Source: Aphelenchoides besseyi
Lineage: Eukaryota; Nematoda; Chromadorea; Rhabditida; Aphelenchoididae
DNA length: 64,000 nt
Reading direction: 5' to 3'
Assembly (NCBI GenBank): GCA_024699855.1
Contig: JAMPIQ010000001.1
Location: 14,260,001-14,324,000 of the forward strand
The position numbers and the translations under genes are program-made. Below, piece after piece: positions 43,542 to 53,918 of this stretch. How positions within the stretch are numbered: the stretch's first letter is position 1; each line of letters opens with the position of its first letter. The notes below the pieces were generated by a model. That model was not told the origin of the DNA. It did no database searches and worked only from the letters and a program-made list of their open reading frames with translations.

Positions 43542-43731
43542 AATCCTTTTGCCACTTTTTGACCTTTGTTTCGCATCCATGAATAATTGTTGTTGTTAGT
43601 CTTTCTCTCTTGGGTCTTAACCTCTAAAGTATAAAGTAATATGAACAACTGTTTTGTGAATACAAGACCGTTTTGTTGCGGTTAACATACTTGATTAAAT
43701 CATTAGATCTCCGTTTAAAGCAGACTTTCAG

Positions 43732-44844
43732 ATGTCAGTTGAGAATCAGATCGAAGAAGCGAGCAATTTGGAAGCAGCCGGTAATCTGAAAGAAGCTATT
43801 CAAGTTCTTACCGCTATTTCGTTTGAGAGTACTCAACGGTTAGTTTTACAATTTGCACCTATTGTTCTTTTTTTCTTTCAGTACTTTTCCCGATGAACTT
43901 AAAATGAACGTTTTCTTGAAGGCGGCGGAGTTGTGCATTAAGTTGGAGAACATTGCCGACGCCGAGGCCCAAGTGAACAAAGCCTCAATGTTGCAAACTT
44001 CTGTTCAGGATGACGATTTGTTGACCAAATACAAAGTAAACAAATTTGAAGGCTTCTAATGTGCTTTTTATTTCAGTTGTATTACTCGTTTGTTTTGGAT
44101 CAAAACTCGCGATTTGCCGAAGCCGCCACTCGCTATTACGAACTGTCGGTGAAACCGCAGTTGACTCCGAGCGAGAAGCAAGAGGTTCTTCAGCACGCCA
44201 TTACTTGTACTCTGTTGGCACCACCGGGATCAGCGAAAAATCGAATGTTGAAGATTGTTTGTAAGGACGATCGTTGCACTCAACTCACTGGCTACTCGCT
44301 GATCAAAAACATGTTTCTGGAGCGTTTGATCAAACCGGCTGAGGTACTAGAATTGCAGCAATATGACTAATCAGTTTGTTTCAGCTGACCAACTTCGAAG
44401 CCATTCTACGTCCACATCAACGACAAGTCGATGCCGATGGAACATCAACGTTGCAACGAGCCATTTTGGAGCACAACATTTTGGCGTTGTCTTGTTTGTA
44501 CAAGTGTGTTACATTCGAGAACGTTAGTCAACTGCTCGGCATTCCAGCGGACCAAGTGGAACGAACAATTACACGTCTTATTACCGCGAACTGCGTTGTT
44601 GGTGCAGTCGATCAAGTCGACAATTCGGTTACATTCGAAGGTAAGTAGTTGGTCGTGTCGATCTGTTTGCTAGTTCTACGTTTTAGAAGAGTCAGCTGAT
44701 GAATGTTGGAATCAGTACGTGCTCTCGGTTTGTGACCAAACAAATCGTGTGTACGAGCTCATTGCCAAGAAACATCCGGAATGGCACGCGGAACGTTCGA
44801 AATCGTTGAGTTTGGAGAATGGAAGTCCGAAAACGGATGTCTAA
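43732..44844 (+). CDS. COP9 signalosome subunit 4, N-terminally short
   Basis: TPR/helical repeat then PCI domain of CSN4. It reads NLKEAIQVLTAISFES, DELKMNVFLKAAELCIKLE, FAEAATRYYELSV, KNRMLKIVCKDDRC, HQRQVDADGTSTLQRAILEH, NVSQLLGIPADQVERTITRL and VGAVDQVDNSVTFE: the order and spacing of CSN4. The CSN removes NEDD8 from cullins. The ATG at 43732 directly follows TTTCAG, which fits an SL trans-splice acceptor or a cis acceptor. Compared with typical CSN4 (near 400 residues), about 100 N-terminal residues have no counterpart. No matching exon is visible upstream to 43550. Stop 44842-44844; AATAAA near 44872. Confidence 0.88.
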
Positions 44845-45969
44845 CGAGTTCTTGTATTTAATGTGTTTTCGAATAAACTCAATGCTTTCCAACGAGCAGC
44901 GTCGAGAATCACCGGTTGTGGTCAACCAAGACGGTCATGAAGAGAAAAGCGTGGGAAACGAAAAAGCGCAATGGCAAAACGCCGAGGACGCAAAAAAGAC
45001 CAACCAAAGACGCGTTGGAAGAGGATTTCGGGGCGCAGTTTTGTTCAATTGCGTGGACGAAAAGGCCGAAAAATGCGTTGGAGTCAATTTCATCTGCTCC
45101 ACATTTTTGTGTCCTCAACAATGCGTTTGCGCCATCAGTTTTGTTGACCAAATCCACATTCTTATTTTTGGTCTCCGCACTTTCGCGAAACTCGAAAGCA
45201 TTTTTTGCGAGCGACGTTTTCGAAGAAGGAAACGCTTTTTGGATTACCGGAAATAAAACTCTCAATAATCGTCTTTGATATTGTGGTCCGCGATAAGGAA
45301 CCAAAAACTCTTCTTTTTCTTTGCTGATGTTCGGTCGAAGGACGTTCCGAGTTTCTCACCACCCGCCGCTTTTCATCGTCCTTATTGTTGTTCATCGATG
45401 AGTATGCGTCTTTCGGTTTTGTCCAACTCATTTCTGGGCGTAAAGAGACGCAGAAAGACGTTGTTTTTGCTAAACGCTTTGTGGCCGCAACTTTCGCAAT
45501 GTTCTTTTTCGTGAGTCCTCACAGTCTTCTGTTATTCAAATGCTTCTCATTAACACCATCAGTTGGTCTTTTTTGCATCTTTTCAACTTTCCGATTGAGC
45601 GATTTGGGCGCGACGTTCGGGCGTTCGATTTTGTTTTCGAACAGCGCCGATTGAAACGCAAAAGAAAACTTCTTTCGACAACAAAAAAATGTTTTTTGGG
45701 GGAAATGGCCAAACGTCGTTCCTTTGCTGGGCATCGAGGTTGTCTTGGCGCATTCGAAAAAAACGTCTGCGCTCCGTTAGTCGCCACCGTCGTTGTTGAT
45801 CATCCTCGAGTTTTATTGACCAATAATCCGAGAACGAGCGCGCAGATGCGCGAATTCACATCGTAAACGAGATTCCATTTCAGGAATGACATTCCGAACT
45901 TTGCATTAACAAACCGACTTCCCGTTTTCTATTCGCAATCTTCTTGTCTGTACATAGCCGACGATTGAG
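44845..45969. other. Unresolved region with long overlapping open frames on both strands
   Basis: About 1.1 kb. Plus frames (44916-45278, 45385-45654, 45540-45866) and minus frames (44909-45304, 45162-45431, 45536-45787) are all open for 70-130 codons, some with hydrophobic stretches (VAATFAMFFF). No frame carries a domain that I recognise. It may contain a fast-evolving membrane-protein gene, but strand and exons cannot be chosen by eye. Confidence 0.3.
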
Positions 45970-48492
45970 ATGGCGCCGGACGCCGACTTCGAAAACACAA
46001 TGGTGAGTTCGATTTGAAGCTCTTTAACCGTTCTTGGCTTCAGAGCCCGAAACATTACGATCCGGTGACTTTCGATGTTTTACGTGTGAACTGCGAAGAC
46101 ATTGCAAAACAAATCACAAGAAACGATCTCGAAGTGTTCAAAAGGATTTCTGTTTCAGTGAGTTTTTATTCGAATAAATGGCCGATTAATGGGTATGCTT
46201 ATGACTCATTGCTTCGTCAATGTTGACATTGAGTCGAGCATCGGAAGTGAAGGAGTGCTGATAAACTACAATTTTGATTTTATTGGAATTTGTCGTTTGA
46301 AATAATAGAATCTGAATCTTCAGGAGCTTCTATCATGTGCGTGGAGTACCAAACGAAAGATGGAAGAAGCACCGAACATCGTCGAGTTTACTCGCCGTTT
46401 CAACTCCACCGGTCATTTGGCGAGACGCGAAATTCTCAACGGTCGAACACCGGAAAGACGCGCTCAACTGATCACTTACTTCATTAAATTGGCAAAAGTT
46501 TGTTGTTCGAAAAGATTTTTATTTATGTTTGAGTTTAGAAACTGTATCAACTGAACAATCTCCATTCAACTTGGGCGCTGATATCGGCTTTGAACACTCA
46601 AGCAATCTTTCGTCTCGAGTTGACTTGGGAGGTACGGAGTTTTTGAAACCTTGTTTTTGAAGTTTGTTTACAGAAGGTCAGTAAGCATGATCGCCATTCA
46701 ATGGAGCGCATGGCCGAGTTGTTCAGCGAACGAGACAATTTTCGAGCTCTTCGACTTTACATGGAAAATGCGGCGATGCCCTGCATTCCGCATTTGGGAT
46801 TATATCTGACAGACATGGTTTTCATGAATGATATGCTGAAGAAGACCAACAATCCAGCAGATCGAATTGGAATTCAAGAGAACATCAACAAAATGCTCCG
46901 CTCGTTGTGCAGCTTTCAGGATTCTGTTTACGGTAAAAAAGAAGCGAAGATACCTTGTTGATGGCAGTTTTAGACGAACTTCCCTATCGACCGCATATTC
47001 AATCGTATTTGAAAAGCGGTGAAATCGAAATTGGTCACAGTGCTGCTGCCGATGCCGAACGGGCGTTATACGATCTATCTCTTCGCTACGAACCTCCGAA
47101 CTCCTCGACCATGTGCTTGGCAACTGTCGATGGACTCGAAAATGGGAGTAATTCGCAAAGTCCACGACGATCTTCTCTACCCTTACAAGCGATTCGCGAC
47201 TTCACAACAACTCCCGTCCATCAATTCGCTACCAAAAGCGAATCTTCCACGACGCCACGAAAGAAATCACATTCGGGGTTTCTTCCATCCTCGACTTTGG
47301 CCACGAAATGGAGACGCGGAAAACACGGACAGAAGTCGATGGGGATTGAGAATGCGAGTTTTGCCGATTCGCCTGTTGATCCGCGTTGCCAAACCGCTGA
47401 CTTTGGCGCGGACTCTTCGCCACCATCTTCGGCCAAAAACACGATCTCCAGTTGGCAACTGACACCACGACGCGATCCGACAACCACGTGGTACGACGAA
47501 CAAATCGCCAATTCAACTACCACCGACGACTCGTCGTTGGACGAACGCGATCTGTCTTACGGTCGTTTTCATCGTTCCGCTTCAACTGCCGCTGCCGGTG
47601 CGTTGATTTCGGAGCTGTGGAAGAAGATGCGAATCGGCGAGATGGCTGATGGAGCTGCTAGAAAGTTTCGATCTCCACGACATGCAAAGAGCGGAACACC
47701 GTCACCCACTGGTCAGTTTTCGTATTCTGCGAGTTCGACGCCCGTGAATCGACGACGCTTCTTCGGCACTTGGACTCCGACTCATCGACGTGAATCTAGC
47801 GGCACCATTCATGGACAACCGATCGACGAGGACGAGAGTGACGACGAAGCGGCTGACAACTCGACGAATCAGAGGCGAAACGTTGCGATCGTCGACAATC
47901 GACCGCTTTTGGCCGAAAATGTTGAAGCCGATTTGTTCGGTGTGTTCACTCGCACTCAACTTCGTGGGATCAAATCGAAATCAAAACTTGTAAGTTCACA
48001 GGATTCGGTTGTTGATAAAGATGCATTTAGCTGCGAACTCATCACTGTGTTTACATCGAACTACGTGGAAGTTTACTTCTGGAGTTTGAACGACGAACGA
48101 TTCCGCTTCATGCCGCTGACGAACGAGCGTTGTTTCAACGGCACCCAAAGCGAATTATCGATTTGCGAGCTCAGGATATCGAAACAAATGAGCAATCGAA
48201 CGGTCATTGCGAAGGGCCTCGTTGGCAAATTCAACGACCTTCCGAAGATCATCGGCCCGGTTTCGAGCTTTTGGACACAAAAACTGGACGCGTTTTCCAC
48301 TATGCTTGTCGTACGTGGACGGTCGCTTGTCATTGGTTGAAGACGTTGTCCGAGTGCGTGAATGACGAGCAAGAGATGTACAATCTGAACGATGATGTCG
48401 AATCGACGATTCGAACCGATCCGACGACACGTCGTCGACTGACCGCCGCTGTCGAAGCTCAAGATCGAGGATTCGAGTCGACTCGTTTGTGA
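45970..48492 (+). CDS. RalGPS-type Ral guanine nucleotide exchange factor (RasGEF plus PH)
   Basis: ATG 45970 (MAPDADFENTM). The RasGEF (CDC25) domain runs over several exons: DPVTFDVLRVNCEDIAKQI, ELLSCAWSTKRK, PNIVEFTRRFNSTGHLAR, RAQLITYFIKLAK, LNNLHSTWALISALNTQAI, NFRALRLYMENAAMPCIPHL, GLYLTDMVFMND. It is followed by about 280 Ser/Pro/Arg-rich residues and, after an intron at about 47992-48031, a PH domain (CVYIELRGSLLLEFERRT ... FELLDTKTGRVFHYACRT). This is the RalGPS layout; the N-terminal REM domain of other Ral GEFs is absent. Membrane-linked activation of Ral is the family role. Apparent frame changes are all explained by introns. Stop 48492. Confidence 0.9.
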
Positions 48493-49499
48493 ATAGTTTG
48501 CTTCGATTGTGGTTATTTATTTTCGTTAACTTATTTCCTTTTATTTTCGCTACATTTCACATCACATGGCCGCCTTTTTTGTGATCTCTAAATTCCTTTC
48601 AATTGCCATTCCTTTTCGATCTAATGATACGGTGAAGTTCTCCAACGATTTTGTGCCAAAGTCCTCCCCCAACCACGTATCCCAATTTTTTGTTTCATTC
48701 CAAACGCATTGTCGAACGAAATAAACGCTGAATACACGCTTGTAATCATTGGAAGTCTCGATGGAAACAAAGAAGCTCGGTGAACAAAAGAACGATGTTC
48801 GAAGCTCGAAAACGAACGAATCAACGGACCGCAAAGACATTTGTTGGTGGACAGGAGATTTGTCACTTCCACGAACGAAATCATCTCATTCAGAGTTTAC
48901 AGTACAGTTAGAAGCGTCGAACTTGTTTTCTTCCATTTAATTGCCTGCTTTTTGTTTCAGACATTGGTCATGAAGAATTTGCCGAAATTTCGCTTTCTGT
49001 TTGTTCTTTTCGGTCTTTTTGTTATGCGAAGAGTGAAAGATGTTGCATGACGTCCTTCCGAAGGCTTAGAAGTTGCTTTCTTCAAGTTTTATTTTTGGGT
49101 GTTCAACTCACTTACAACCGTTTTGGAAACGCTCAAAAGGTCGCGGACGGATTTCCGTTTTCGTCTCCAAAACTTCGCGGTTTGCTTTCTATCTCTTAGA
49201 CTCTTGGTAGCTATTCGACCGTTGTTTTACGCAAATTTGTTCGAGCGTATGCTTTCGCTTGGACGCCGAACAATTCGACGGTGTTTTGGTGGAGTTCGGA
49301 GTTCAAGTTGTTCGCTGTGACCCCACGAGTGTTTTTGGCTCTGAACTTGGCTGCCAATTAGCCGTTGATTCTGTTTTTGGCACTTGGAAATTGAGCGAAT
49401 TACTCGCCGGCCCTCTCATTCACTGTCTTTTGCTTATACTTCCCGTGTTTCCGAGTAAAATTCTAACGATTCTACTGAACCAAATCATCTTCAGACAAA
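48493..49499. other. Unresolved region with open frames, no recognised gene
   Basis: About 1 kb. A minus-strand frame (48562-48840) has protein-like composition (YFVRQCVWNETKNWDTWL, then SLENFTVSLDRKGMA) but its upstream part contains an in-frame TGA and no splice solution. Plus frames at 49099-49582 are also open. Left uncalled. Confidence 0.3.
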
Positions 49500-49760
49500 A
49501 TGTCGTTGGTTTGTTTTCTAAGCCTTCTAATCATCTCTGCACATCTGTTGGCTGCAGAAGAAGTGGAAACCGCAACCATTGAACGTATTCATTCAGGTGA
49601 CTAGAAGTGGAATTCAGGTCACGATTTCGATTTAGAATGTGCGAATTCCTGTCACATTCCTTGTCAATGGAGTTGTTTGGGTGCCGGATCGAATGGGCGT
49701 TGCAAGAGAGTTATCGAGGGCTGCAAATGCGAATGTGGTGGGGGAACGATCATCATTTAG
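49500..49760 (+). CDS. Secreted eight-cysteine defensin-like peptide, copy 1
   Basis: ATG 49500, preceded by a TCTTCAG trans-splice-like acceptor. Signal peptide MSLVCFLSLLIISAHLLA, a short propeptide (EEVETATIER), then the mature core HDFDLECANSCHIPCQWSC, LGAGSNGRCKR, EGCKCECGGGTIII. Cys spacing is C-x3-C-x3-C-x3-C-x8-C-x6-C-x-C-x-C. The C-x3-C ... C-x-C pair and the following GGG recall nematode CS-alpha-beta peptides (ASABF type). A 33-nt intron (GTATTC...TTCAG, about 49592-49624) removes an in-frame TAG and joins cleanly. Antimicrobial activity is the family expectation, not shown. AATAAA near 49787. Confidence 0.72.
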
Positions 49761-49879
49761 TGTCACTTACGGTATTTGAATTTACGCAATAAACAATCAG
49801 ATATATACATCTGTGGGTCGTAAAAAGAAATTTTCTTTTCATTTTAACGTTGGGAAGTCGAACGAGCGGTCAAGTCAAA

Positions 49880-50655
49880 ATGCCGTCTGATGTTAACAAT
49901 TTGGAAGAAATTCAAAAGTTTCTGAGCGGTAATAGCGGTAAGAACCTGCTTGTCAAATTCACGGTGCCGAAAACGAATCAAAAGTTTGAGCTAGATTGCG
50001 GTCACGACAATTCAAAGTTCAGTGAAAGGCTTCATGCTTCTCTTCAAGAGCTTATGGAGTATTTGAACAAAGATGAGGAGCTGGTCATTGATGTTGAGAT
50101 TTGTCACATCTTCAAAACCGTATCGACACGCAAACAACAGCGGTAACTTTAAATCAAATGTAATGGTAGTGTTTGTCTTCAGAGCTCAGTTAGACAAAGC
50201 CGAAGAAGCAGCTAAAGCATTTTACCCGGAACCAGTAGCCAATTTTTTTTATCGAAGCGTCGTGAGTGGTCCATTCCATTTGACTCCCATAGTACAAGTA
50301 AGTTCTATTTATGTTGTTCATATTCATTGCTCAGCGTCGATCTGCCGCCAATTCGGGCGCGCAAAAGTCGACCGATCCCGTAGAGGATGTGTCAACCGAT
50401 AGGAAAACTGACAATCAGAAACCCATAGATAACATCTTCGAAAAAATGGACCGGACTCAAGACGATTCTTCGTATCAGAAGCGCAAAAAGAAACGACTCT
50501 ACTACACCAAAGACGTCGAACGTATTGCTCGAATCAGTTTGGAAGTTGCCGATGAAATCGAGTCGCCTGTTCGCACCGCCGAGAGTCTCAACTCGCCGCG
50601 TAAAAACAAAAAGTCGAAAACTTCGCCAAAGATTGATCCACTCGAACACAACTGA
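49880..50655 (+). CDS. Uncharacterised protein with basic C-terminal tail
   Basis: ATG 49880; three exons. N-terminal part reads NNLEEIQKFLSGNSGKNLLV and KFELDCGHDNSKF, then ELMEYLNKDEELVIDVEICH; next exon has KAEEAAKAFYPEPVANFFYR; the last exon is hydrophilic with YQKRKKKRLYYTKDVERIAR and a Ser/Lys-rich end that could be a nuclear-targeting tail. Introns at about 50143-50182 and 50300-50335 use GTAAG donors. Family not recognised. AATAAA near 50672. Confidence 0.55.
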
Positions 50656-50749
50656 GTTAAATTTGATCAGTAAAATAAACAAGTTGTATACTATTTTATT
50701 AGAATTCTCTCAACTAAACACCCGAAGTCCACCAATTGACGTCTTTTGG

Positions 50750-51015
50750 TTAGTTTTCAGTCTGCAGATCAATTTTCTTTTGGGGCTCATCGCAATGACA
50801 CAGACAACGACCGGTCACCAACGTTAACTCGCACTGCGAACTGTAGAAGCCACGAGCCACACACTTCGCAGTACACGCTTTGAAACATCGAGAAGCACAA
50901 ACTGAAAGAATGTTTAAGATCCGAGACGTTGATTTTACTCACATGCTTTTTTCGACGTCTCCTCATCGTTCGATTGAGCGACAGACACTAAGACGAACAA
51001 CAAAAACACAATCAT
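50750..51015 (-). CDS. Secreted eight-cysteine defensin-like peptide, copy 2
   Basis: ATG at 51015: signal peptide MIVFLLFVLVSVAQS, short acidic part NDEETSKKA, then after a 43-nt intron CASRCFKACTAKCVARGFY, SSQCELT, TGRCLCHCDEPQKK. Cys spacing is C-x3-C-x3-C-x3-C-x9-C-x8-C-x-C-x-C, the same order as the peptide at 49500 about 1 kb away. Stop at 50750-50752. The gene lies head-away from its relative with one unknown gene between them. Likely the same family of secreted disulfide-rich peptides; antimicrobial role is inferred. Confidence 0.7.
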
Positions 51016-51041
51016 CGAACGTTCTAATCCACTTGTTTCGA

Positions 51042-51272
51042 TCATTTCATCGGCTCCAAAGCTCGTTTGTCTAAAAAACAGTTGAGCGAATCATCGACCG
51101 CAAGCTCCAGAGTTTGAGTGATGGAAACGCGGTCAGAGAATGTTTGCGGCAAAAACAGGAGCTCACACACGAATTCGGGGACGCACTTAGCAACCGAAAT
51201 GCACGTGGCGAGTTGAATGAAAACACCGTTTTTGTGCACGAGCAATTCCACTGTCGATCTTTTGCGGTCCAA
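51042..51272 (-). other. Possible short coding frame, unassigned
   Basis: Reads KNGVFIQLATCISVAKCVPE and LPQTFSDRVSITQTLELAVD before a stop. The opposite strand is equally open (51114-51368). No motif or start context; may be part of the promoter region of the peptide gene. Confidence 0.15.
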
Positions 51273-51501
51273 AAGCTAACAAAAGCGAGCAATCGACAGC
51301 GTCGAAGGGATGAACGAGCAGAAGAAGCGAACGAAAGAAAAGTGCACAGTCATCAGATTAACATGTAAACACTTGGAGATGCAACGATTGACATGAACTT
51401 GTAAGTTCGATTGGTATTTCAATCATTTACAGTTTTACTAAACACTCGAAATGAGGCAGCTAAGGATCAACAACAACAACATTTTATTCCAATATTTGTT
51501 A

Positions 51502-51807
51502 TTAGAAAACATAACGAAAACAGAAAATTGTCATGATATGCGCCACAATGTAAACCAAAAGACAAACTGCCATCGTGTAGAAGGTTGAGAGGATATGTCG
51601 GGCATAACGATGTTGTTCGTAGAGCAAATGTTCTTGATTAGAAGTGAGCGTATACGATGCGTTGTCTTCATCGATTAAAATAGCAGTTTGTTCGCTTTTT
51701 CTCGATTGCTGAATGATGATATCAACCGAACAATCGTTGTGCTCATCAATCAACTGCTTAGTTGAAATCGTTTCCTCGTATACATTATCTTTACTCATGT
51801 TGGACAT
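51502..51807 (-). CDS. Small tail-anchored-type membrane protein, unknown
   Basis: Single-exon frame of 101 codons from ATG 51807 (MSNMSKDNVYEETIS). The first 75 residues are polar and acidic; the end holds a TM helix (FYTMAVCLLVYIVAHIMTIF) with a short lumenal tail (CFRYVF). No signal peptide, which fits a tail-anchored topology. Family not recognised. Confidence 0.5.
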   Translation of the reverse strand: MSNMSKDNVYEETISTKQLIDEHNDCSVDIIIQQSRKSEQTAILIDEDNASYTLTSNQEHLLYEQHRYARHILSTFYTMAVCLLVYIVAHIMTIFCFRYVF

Positions 51808-52078
51808 CTAAGAACAAGTATTAGGAAGACGATTATCGTGGTTGATTTCTGAAATACTAGTAGCTGAATATAAAAGTTGCTTTGTAATCGGAACATACAA
51901 ACTCGAGGATTAAGAACTGCACCACAAGTAACAAGCATCTGAATTGGAGAGTACAAATTTACGTATTTCCGTAAGCAAGTTCTCTAGCGTGAGAGCAACT
52001 TTACATTTTCGATCATTCAATTGTCATACGAATTCAATCGTAAATGTACGAAACAGAAGACAAATTCACGTCAACCGT

Positions 52079-53460
52079 TTATTTCCTACTGCTACGCAAT
52101 CGACTAGGCATAAAAGTGAGAGCGCTGTTCATAGCTTGCCTATTCATTGATCTCACGTGATAAAGAATAGAAGGATTCTCGACATCCGTGGAGATTTTCT
52201 CCTCTTCGTTTTTGTTCTGAAAACTCAATGAATCGTTCAGAAGAAGCAACTTACGAGGTTGATCGAAATGCTTTTTCGTTTCTGTGGTTTCAGTGGGCTG
52301 TTTGCTGTGTCGAAGCCTTCAGTGCGCGGATTCTGTAGTTTACTTCGGCCAGTTGCTAAAACAGAATCTCAATTGCACGACAATTATTTGAACTCACATT
52401 TCCGTTTCTCTCCCAACCAGTTGTGGTCCAAAGTTGGCCGTCGATTGCCGCCCGGAGGTCCTTCTTCGGCTTGAGTTTTTGCCAATTCGAGTTCGCGGTT
52501 GATGAGAATGCTACGAAGTTTCAGACGTTTTTTCGAACCGGCACGAAATCGTATGATTTCACGTTGAGCGATGAAACAAACTTCGTTGGCCATTTGGGTA
52601 CCCGCATCAGCTTTTGCAATCATGTCTACTAGTGGTCGGATGTTGTGACTCGAAGTTGTGGGCTCTTTGCGTTCGACAATAGTAGTAAAGAATCGATCTC
52701 GTTTCATGTGCAGTTGAATACGAGAGCGAAGTTGGTCGGATTCTTTCAATTTCTCTCCGTTAATGTCCAAAATTGCATCGCCGAGCATGTACAGATGAGC
52801 AGTAACCGTATTTTCATCGGTCTGAAATGAAGAAATTGAATGAATCGTTAGTATGTGAGCTCACTCGATTGACTATCAGTTTGCCGTTAATTGTGTTGAT
52901 TCCAAGTCCCATTCGAACGCCATGAAGACGTGGAACCGTAACGAGAAAATACGCGTGTCCAAGTTGTCGCTTCAAGTGGATTTTTTCGGCTCGTTCAATT
53001 GGAATCGGTTGTTTGTAGGTCACTCGACTGATTAGCAAAATACGCTGAAATGAGAGAGTTTAAGTGTCCCAGAAGCTTCGTACTTTTAGCGTTTTTTGAT
53101 TGAGCAAACGTTGAGCCTCGTCGATGGTATTCGGACAACGTCCGTTGATCAAAATGATTTGATCTCCGACGATCAAATAGGGAAGAAGATACGCACAACG
53201 AATCGTCTTGATGATCATGTTCGAATTCAGAAGTAAATCCACACGTTCATTCTGTAAATCGAAGGTTCTGAAGTTGTTGGCCATCTTACCGGATCCAATT
53301 CGATGGTTATCTCTCGAATTGTGTTCAATGATCGCAGAAACTGAAGAGACGTTTGAACGGGACTCGGAGTCGTCTGAAACGCTGAAAGAATAGTTTCGAC
53401 TGAAACGGTACACTCCTGACGATTCCCATTGTAATCTTTCGGTTTGGTTGGAGTGGACAT
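52079..53460 (-). CDS. Protein with two PDZ-like domains
   Basis: ATG at 53460 (MSTPTKPKDYNGNRQ). First PDZ-like unit: EITIELDPNERVDLLLNS, then LLPYLIVGDQIILINGRCPN. Second: GVRMGLGINTINGKLIVNRV, then MLGDAILDINGEKLKESDQL. In both, the V/L-G-D-x-I-L-x-I-N-G strand is clear. The first carboxylate-binding loop (GLGF) is not obvious in the first unit, and LGI replaces it in the second. A helical region (AQREIIRFRAGSKKRLKL) and a basic C-terminus follow across two more short exons; stop at 52079. Nematode two-PDZ proteins of this arrangement exist in families often expressed in the germline; partner unknown. Confidence 0.72.
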
Positions 53461-53918
53461 CGTAATTCATCCACTGAAATCAACACGTTTCGGAGTAGAT
53501 GGACTTGAACGAACCACAGAAACTTCAGATCATGCGCTTCGATTGACGTGAAAATGACGAGCTGATAAGTCAAAGAAAGAATGAAGAGTTCAAGAAAGTT
53601 ATTCAAATTTCTATTAAACAATTTACGTGATGTCAATAAAGTATTTTTATGTTAAGTTCTTTCTACAAAGTCGTTTGCATTTGTTCGACCGTGCGAACAT
53701 CAGAAGCGGATGTGAATTTACCGTTGGCCTACAGACCGGATACTTTTCTCAGACGCCAATTAAGTACACGAATATTGAAATCTCGATTCGTTAAAGTTCT
53801 CACAATCGAACGCTTGTTCGAATCAGATAACTCGTGAGTTTGTGCTTTCGAATAGTCAATAGATTTGTTTCTGGTTGCTTTCGACTAAGAGATTGACCTA
53901 TAATTAAATGTGGTTGTG
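53461..53918. other. Intergenic region between divergent genes
   Basis: About 460 bases between the PDZ gene and a receptor gene. Short open frames, no motif. Confidence 0.35.

Noticed and set aside
47992..48031. Frameshift before the PH domain of the RalGPS-like gene
   Set aside because: A GTAAGT...TTTAG intron places the PH domain in frame with all expected strands.
48880..48990. In-frame TGA as a selenocysteine codon in a minus-strand frame
   Set aside because: No family match, no recognisable SECIS-like element, and the frame itself is not a supported gene.
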